Shown piece after piece: positions 57,408-64,000 of a stretch of DNA of 64,000 bases. How positions within the stretch are numbered: position 1 is the first letter of the stretch; the number at the start of each line of letters is the position of its first letter. Both the position numbers and the translations under genes were made by a program. Under the pieces are notes generated by a model that ran no database searches, was not told where the DNA came from, and saw nothing but the letters and a program-made list of their open reading frames with translations. The stretch is from Spinacia oleracea (lineage: Eukaryota; Streptophyta; Magnoliopsida; Caryophyllales; Amaranthaceae): positions 38,634,723 to 38,698,722 of the forward strand of contig NC_079490.1 of the NCBI RefSeq assembly GCF_020520425.1, in the 5' to 3' direction.

Positions 57408-58874
57408 TGTAGACACCTACTTTTGTCCCCATTCCCAAAAGGGAAGGTTCGATGATGAGAACATAAATCTCCACTTGGCAACGCATCTCCTATAAAATAA
57501 CGAATCTCAATCACCCTTTCATTTCAGCCAAAACTGCTATTTATAGAAACCTGCTAAGAATAGTAACCGCCGTAAAAGGTAGTTGTTAAAAGTGGCAAAA
57601 TCATAAAAGATAGAAACCTGTCAGAATTAGGTGTTGAACTCCAACATAAATCCTAAAAGAGATAGAATTTGCATTCCTGGTATAATTCGAAAATAAGAGT
57701 TACGTATTAATTAAATTCCTAACGAACCTAGAGTTCGTAATGGGCCTAGACGCATTCCGTCATTAGTTAATACGCACTAAAAGACTCGGATAAATCTCAA
57801 AAGCTCCGTATTCTAAGAGTCCAAATCTAACAAAGAACTCGGCCCATATCCCATTTCCAACGCCTGGATCTGGGCGCCGAAATCTTCGGCGCCCAGCCCT
57901 AGGCGCTGAAAGTGCCTGGGGTCGTTTTATCTCCGGATTTTTTTTGGATTCGTATCTTAAAATCTATCTTTCCACACACCCTTTTCCTATAAATACAGCC
58001 TAAAACCGACGTGAAAAGGGGACACAATTCCATAACCTGAGTATTGACTCTAGCCTTAAGCCTAAGCCTCACGCTGCGAAATTGATCCGGCGTTCTGTCG
58101 CAATCGACCCAAAAGTCGAACAGAACGCGTCCTACCCCTTGTAGCTTGATGAATTAAGCCTAAATACTGGAACATTGCTTAGAAACCCGAGATTCATTAA
58201 ATAAAAGGAGAAATAGCAAAGCCAAGTGGTTAGTTTTCTGAGAACCACAACACACCTCTAAAGGGTGCGTTGTAATGTGTCCCTCATATGATTTAATCGC
58301 TTTCATCACCCTTTTATAAAATTGTCAAACTATTAATTTGATTGATCTATCACGCCTAATAAGATAATACCTTGGACAATTGAATTTTCATGCTAGGTAC
58401 CTTAAATCAATCTAAATAAGATAATCACGATCGATTTAGTGTTATGTGTTGCATATTGCTAAAATCAATTCAGAATAGTTTAATAGTTTAACGCATGTCC
58501 CTTCAATTATTTATGCTGAGCTAGTAAGGATAACCTGCCTCTGGAGTATTATCGATGAGCACTCCTCTCGGTAGTTACAGTCCCCCGAACTCTCAATCTC
58601 TGCCCTGCGGGTGTACGTTGAGCGATCCCCACACCAGGGATCACAAGGGAACCTATGGCCTTCGTGGTCGAACATAATTGCACTCCCTTTATGTCACGAT
58701 AACCGGGTTTTGTCAGTTTTTCTCATTGTCGTTAAAAACTGAATGGCGACTCCTATATTACTAGTCGATTGGGTGTAAACTCACAAGAAATCCAATTACA
58801 CTTGATCTGACAAACGTCACGCCCACGAGGGACGAGGTCACGCATTAGCCTCGTGCTTTTTCGACCCCCTCACA
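57408..58874 (+). repeat. 5' LTR of element E (1,467 bp)
   Basis: TGTAGACACC...CCCCCTCACA. Homologous over its length to 6025-7493. Carries palindrome pair 5. Confidence 0.85.
57854..57911. repeat. GC palindrome pair 5 (inside LTR)
   Basis: 57854-57882 and 57885-57911, at the same LTR position as pair 4. Confidence 0.75.
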
Positions 58875-58875
58875 G

Positions 58876-58892
58876 TGGCGACTCCACTGGGG
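58876..58892 (+). other. PBS of element E
   Basis: TGGCGACTCCACTGGGG one base after the LTR. Identical to the PBS of element B. Confidence 0.8.
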
Positions 58893-59660
58893 TTGTTAAT
58901 GAAATACTCTTGCTCGTAGGTAATCAAAATAGCCGAAGGGTGAAACGATCCTACCCCGCGTTTATTTCCCTATCAAGTTGGGACGACCTGAAAACCAACA
59001 TATTAATGTGAACGGACAGAACCGCATAACGAATCTTGGCTCCCTTGGCATGTTTCATCTCGGGAGTTGGGAATAAGGATACCCATCGCCACCCGGGGGT
59101 GCATACGCTTCGAATGTTGTCCACTCGACACTTTCGCTAGTAGTACACCTATCCCAAACCAAATCGCTCGCCCACTAGGTCCCTCTCATTGGTGCATGCC
59201 CCCTTGGCTTACATCGTGATTGGCCTCTTGGGACGAAATTCGCTCGTGAATGCACTTCCACGAACGGGGCATGTGTTGGATCGACGATAGAGGAGGTACC
59301 AAGCTGACGCAAATATTACCCATAGAAGCCTATCATAAACTACGTGACATATTATTTTGCTTCATGTTGTAATGTTAGTTGTGTGTAGCGAATTATGTGA
59401 TTGTGTGTGACAAATAATGCTAGAAAACCAACGACCCTAAAAATTGCCCAAACATTCATAAACACCCATTGGCCAAAGAGTTGTACCAAAATACGTGTTC
59501 CGCAGCCCCGGGCGATCGCCACAAAAATAAGCGATGCCCAGGACAGCCTGTAACGGATCCCACAATGCCGCACAACGCATAAAGGACGTTATTAGGCAAA
59601 CACGCAAAATCAAGTCGTATATACGAAAAAAGGATACGCGAACAGAATACGAGTACCAGT
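58893..59660 (+). other. Leader of element E
   Basis: Conserved noncoding sequence shared with element D (54383-54800). No frame is conserved between the two. Confidence 0.55.
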
Positions 59661-59670
59661 CAGGGACGCA

Positions 59671-59728
59671 TTTTCAGCGCCCCTGGCCGGGCGCCAATCA
59701 TTTTCCACGCCCAGCCTGGGCGCCGAAG
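59671..59728. repeat. GC palindrome pair 6
   Basis: 59671-59697 and 59701-59728 in the interior of element E. Confidence 0.7.
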
Positions 59729-61620
59729 TTGCCTGGTCTACTGGTCAAGTCCAGCTGCTTTGGTGCCCGCGCATAAAAAAAAGAATAATGAGCGACAAAT
59801 ATGTTGCAAGGACGTATTGGATAAAAGGCACTCGAATTTGAAACACGACTTATAAACTAAACAACTCATTGTGTCGTCACTAGGCCTCCTATGACGACTA
59901 TGTTCGGCACTAAACCGAGCACGCTGATTAAATGACCTTGAATGTCACATGGGCAAAGTATTCAAAAAATGATGTTCAAATAAAGTTTTCAAGGAAAAAT
60001 AATGTTCGAATAAAAAAATAAATAAATCCGAGTCTAGACTAGGCTATGCCAAAGTACAATCTAAATCCTAAGTCTTAGTTGTCTTATACATAGAATCGGT
60101 CCTAATGCTTGGTGTCGTTCTGCAAGTTAAAAGGTTAAACAATATTGAGTCTCCCTTCCTAACATTTAAATCAAAAAGCACCCATATGTAATTGTCATCC
60201 CTTGCTAAGAATCTACGGCCTCAATACTCTCTCTCACCAATAAAAAGAATATATTATGTAATTCAAGTATTTGCAAAATGGAAACAGTCACATTCTGAAA
60301 ATCATTCCTCCATAGTCGCACAACCCCCAATGTGAGCCTAAGGTGTCAATACCATTGGCAAAAAAAAGAGTAATGGCCTCAAGGCTTATGATCACATTGG
60401 GTCACGACTATCATAGTCCTCTCGAGCCACTCGCTCCTTGAAGTACTCCTAAGTACGGACTAAAAGATTTTCCATGAATGCAACATAACGAACCATGAAA
60501 ATACCCAAATCGGCATGCCGTAAGGCTACCATTGGGGTAAAGCAATACACACTAAGAGAGAAGCCGCACTAATGATTCTAGTCTTGCAAAAATGAAAATT
60601 CGATCTCCCCAACTAACTACCTTGCCAACATTAAGCAAAATGGCGCATGACAAATGAACACCCAAGGGTTAAAATCTAAAGTGTCAACCAACGAAAGTTA
60701 TGGTCCAATTAGCCTAAGTCTGAAAGTCGCTTGGTCAAGTATTATAGGCTTACGCCACGTTATTATTTTGAGTCTAGGCCACCTCCTTGTATCCATACAC
60801 GGGTTATAATCAGAAAAAATAATGAAAGTTCGAGTCTAAATCACAACTTCCAATTAAATCCCGGAAACTGGAATCTGAAAAGAAGCAAAAAGATTATTTT
60901 CGATGTAATTCTTTCGTTAAATTTCAATAAAGTAAAAACAACATTTTGAATCTACGCTATTTGCACATTTTGAGAAACGACTAAATACGCTTGCAATGTA
61001 AGACAATTTAAAGGTCCACCCTAGGCCTACTAAAATTATAGGTCCACTATAGGCCTACCAAACGAGGCTCACTCAGTCTCGCCTCGTGACTCAAAGACCA
61101 CAACCATCTACCTTTTATCCCAAATAAAAAGGGGGAGAAATCCCAAGCAAAAAAGAAAAAAGAGAAAGAGAAAAGGGAGAGCGAAAAGAGCGAGCCATGA
61201 AATACTTAGCCCGTACCTCCGAAAGTGCGAAATTTACCCAAGTAAACGAAGGAAAAGAATTGAGTCAACCAATCCAAATCATACCACAAAAACTACATCA
61301 AGTTCTACGATCTTCTACCCTTTCCAATCCTCATGCTTGACTAATACCTATACAAATTATCCTATCTCATTCAACCCATCTTTCAAGCCGTCTTGAGTCA
61401 CGAATAAAAAAAAAGACAAATGAAAAGTACATTCTACGCTTAACGTAAAAAAAATAAAATAAAAAATAAAATAAATAATAATAATAATAATAATAAAAAA
61501 GAAACTTTGCAAAGCGCCTTTAAAGTTCGTCTAAAAAGAAAAAAAAGCATTTAGCGCACAAAAAAGATTCGCGAATATTTGGCACAAAACGAAAAGGAGC
61601 AGCGCAAAAAGGCAGCCCAG
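59729..61620 (+). other. Noncoding interior of element E
   Basis: No domain in any frame. Confidence 0.5.
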
Positions 61621-61626
61621 AACACG

Positions 61627-61682
61627 TTTTCAACGCCCAGGCCTGGGCGCCAAAAATAATAACGCCCAGCCCTGGGCGCCGT
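61627..61682. repeat. GC palindrome pair 7
   Basis: 61627-61655 and 61659-61682. Same relative place as pair 1 (both about 60-100 bp before the shared AATAACGAACACTTGGGG). Confidence 0.75.
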
Positions 61683-64000
61683 TCTTGCTTATCACTTTTC
61701 AACTCCCAACTCCTAAAAGTGTTTGTATATTTTCCTATATACATGCGGAAGAATAACGAACACTTGGGGGTAGAAGATCATATAAAATACGCAAAATACG
61801 CACGCTCCAAAATTTTTGTACACTTATTTCACCCTATTTCAAACATTACGGTTCCACTCGAACGTACTTGTTTAAAATTGGCATTCTAAGAAACCATTTT
61901 CTGGCTAAGAACTACGCAAGACCTGATTCCAAATTAAATCTATTTAAGGCGGATACGTAGGCAATCCATGATTCGGTCCAATCAATTTGCAAAAATGTTA
62001 AAGCCTATAGAATAACAAGAATAAAAAATAGAGTCCCTTATTGAAATTTAATTACTTGCAATCCAAATCGAAAGAAAAATTTAAGTCAAAGGAAGAATCC
62101 AAGCCATCAAGATGCCAAAATGAGCACACATCGAAAAATAATAAGGGCACGTACCCTTGCTAGAAGGAGCTCACACTCCTAGGCACTTAGCCAATACTCA
62201 AAAGATCACTTTGCCTCAATTGAATGGGGGCTAGCGCGAGCGTCCATGACCTCTAAAGTACTCGACTTGACCCTCCCTAAAGCAAAGTAAATCACTTAAG
62301 ACCTTCTTTCACCACTAGACACAGTCATAATTTCCAACAAGTAGTAAAGGCAGTAAGATTACAATAAAGAGGATTGTTCTACGGCATCGCCCCATCGTTC
62401 CTTCGAACTCAGGGCACCCGTTCATGGTAATTCAAATGCTTGCGAATCCCCTTTGAAAAATCAGACATTGTCAATAGGACTTGGCACTTAACCAAGGCTC
62501 ACCCTACTCAGACATATGACACGGGCATCTAAAGTCGAAATCTGAAAGCATCATTAATGAGAAGACATAATAGCAGCTGGGGGCTAAAAATTGAAATGAA
62601 AGAGCTAGGGAAAGAACTTAGTATACCTTGACCTTTTGTGCAGACATACACCAAGTAAATCTAAGTCAAGTTGAAAGCGGTTTATATTCCCGCAATTCTG
62701 GAAAAGATGGCCCTAAAAACCTAAAGCATGTGCCACACGGGCACAAGTAATATCTTGACGCCTGCACCCTGGCTTCCAACAAATCCTTAGACAGCATTCT
62801 GAAAATCGTAACAATATTTGATTCACTCATGTAATCCTGTACGAACCCTTCTATAAGTCAACTTACTTAGGACACCTCGGATTGTACATAGTAGGACTCG
62901 GATTTCAAATAATTTTCAAAGACTTCTTCGAACATAATAAAGTGTCGTTGGTTTAAGCTAAGTATGCGTTTATCTCGATGTTGCAAGTGAGTCAAAAAGA
63001 TTTCTAAATATGATTATGGGTAAAGAAAGGCACCTAGCTTTTGGTCAAGGCACACTTCAACATGTGACTACCTTGACCATGGCAATGTCGCACAATACGA
63101 CATTTACAAGAGAAGTAGCAAATCACTACTCGAACGTACCTCGCACTAAACGAGTCTGGTTCAAACTATTCATGATCCATGTCACCATGAATGCATAAAA
63201 ACGTATGACAAGCATTATAGCACCAAGCCAATCCCGTAGCTACAATTGGGGGCTTGAGAAAAACACTCTAAAAATGCTCGAAATGACAATTTTATCGCAA
63301 ATTCTCGACGCTAATGCTATACACACGTCATAGGGGCACAATCCTAAGGTTTGATCGTGTAAAATGAACCTTAAAATGGCTACAACCCCTCCCAAATTCT
63401 AAGCGCTACTTATATTATATAAAGTCACCCCACTAACAAGGGTAACTGAAAATCGCGAGTCACCAAAGCTCCGATCAAACTACTGCACATAACGCTCGCC
63501 CTACAAGCGCCCGTTACACAGTCTACGTCGTTCCAAAGAAAAAGCGAAAGAAAAATCAAGGATAAAAAAAAAAACATCTACGAATCCTCGCATCGAACGA
63601 AGTAATAAGCCGTGCACACCCACGCAGAAGGTGCTACACTTGTTCGAGCACCTGAACGAGGCGTGATGAAGTACTCCAATGCAAAAAATAATAATGATAT
63701 CCCAAAACCTGGAGGAATGTTCTAAGACACGCCGTTAGGCCACACAAGCCTACGTCGCACCATAAGTTCAACCATCCCACGGTACAAGTCTAAAAAAAAA
63801 GAGTAAGGCATATTGCACTAATGCGGGCACGACCAAGAGCATGAGGCAAAAACTACTTATCGCCCAAATTCAAAATGCAAGCCACACGACCTCTACATTA
63901 AGGATTAAAGGTAGCAAAATATTACCTACCACGAAAGGGATAGCTCGCACCTACACGAGCGGGACCCCAAGGCATCTTTTTCGAAAGAACCTACAAAAAT
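61683..64000 (+). other. Noncoding interior of element E to window end
   Basis: Nothing coding on either strand. TGGGGGCT motifs resembling the polypurine tract occur at about 62225, 62579 and 63247. Confidence 0.5.

Larger units (their letters stand above)
57408..64000 (+). mobile_element. Retand-like element E, 5' LTR and coding-poor interior
   Basis: LTR, PBS and leader are in plus orientation. The 5.1 kb of interior seen before the window ends has no gag, pol or antisense gene. From about 60960 it matches the noncoding DNA that flanks the antisense gene of element A (for example 61745-61765 with 1755-1775; 62148 with 2217), so the whole coding region is missing. This is the layout of a large retrotransposon derivative. 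Candidate left TSD CAGAG; the right end is outside the window. Confidence 0.7.

Overview
The window is nuclear DNA of a flowering plant and is almost entirely transposable elements nested inside one another. No intact host gene was found. Copia, Ty3/gypsy, plant L1 and CACTA elements, introns with GT-AG borders and a Stowaway-type MITE all point to an angiosperm. A Retand-like element with an antisense ORF and frequent 'tactccgta' strings suggest Caryophyllales (spinach/beet relatives), but this is only an inference.

Oldest layer: a minus-strand Ty3/gypsy element with its 5' LTR near 30621-30930, a tRNA-iMet-type PBS, gag from 30569 leftwards, and a retropepsin at 11947-12265. Three things split its coding region. 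(1) A CACTA element at 24740-30060 (TSD TGT) cuts gag without losing frame. (2) A SIRE-like solo LTR at 12266-24085 (TSD AAAAG) sits between gag and protease and itself holds a complete SIRE-like element at 12906-23323 (TSD TGGGC, LTRs that look identical). (3) A copia LTR tail at 11557-11946 cuts the protease. To its left lies a minus-strand Tat-like element (LTR 10481-11556), which in turn was hit by a plus-strand Retand-like element (1-7493).

Right half: a CACTA element with TSD ACA spans 30931-54199 and contains two more CACTA elements (33309-38275, TSD ACG; 39009-44182), a 5'-truncated L1 LINE (about 46259-49066) and a Mutator/hAT-like element (49128-54050, TSD AAAAGGAAT). Without these passengers the outer element is about 5.4 kb. 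It carries minus-strand exons that resemble unrelated host genes: a histone H2A first exon, two exons of an LHT8/AATL1-like amino-acid transporter, and a dual-specificity phosphatase exon. It is therefore a gene-capturing (Pack-type) CACTA.

Right edge: the leader of a decayed Tat-like element (54203-55833), a SIRE-like LTR (55834-57281), and the 5' LTR and coding-poor interior of a second Retand-like element (57408 to the end of the window).

The most unusual signals are: a spliced, independently promoted antisense gene in the Retand-like element; pairs of GC-rich palindromes scattered through Retand-like LTRs and noncoding DNA, one pair inside the antisense intron; the multi-gene Pack-CACTA; and a restriction-like endonuclease domain from a non-LTR-type element inside a CACTA.
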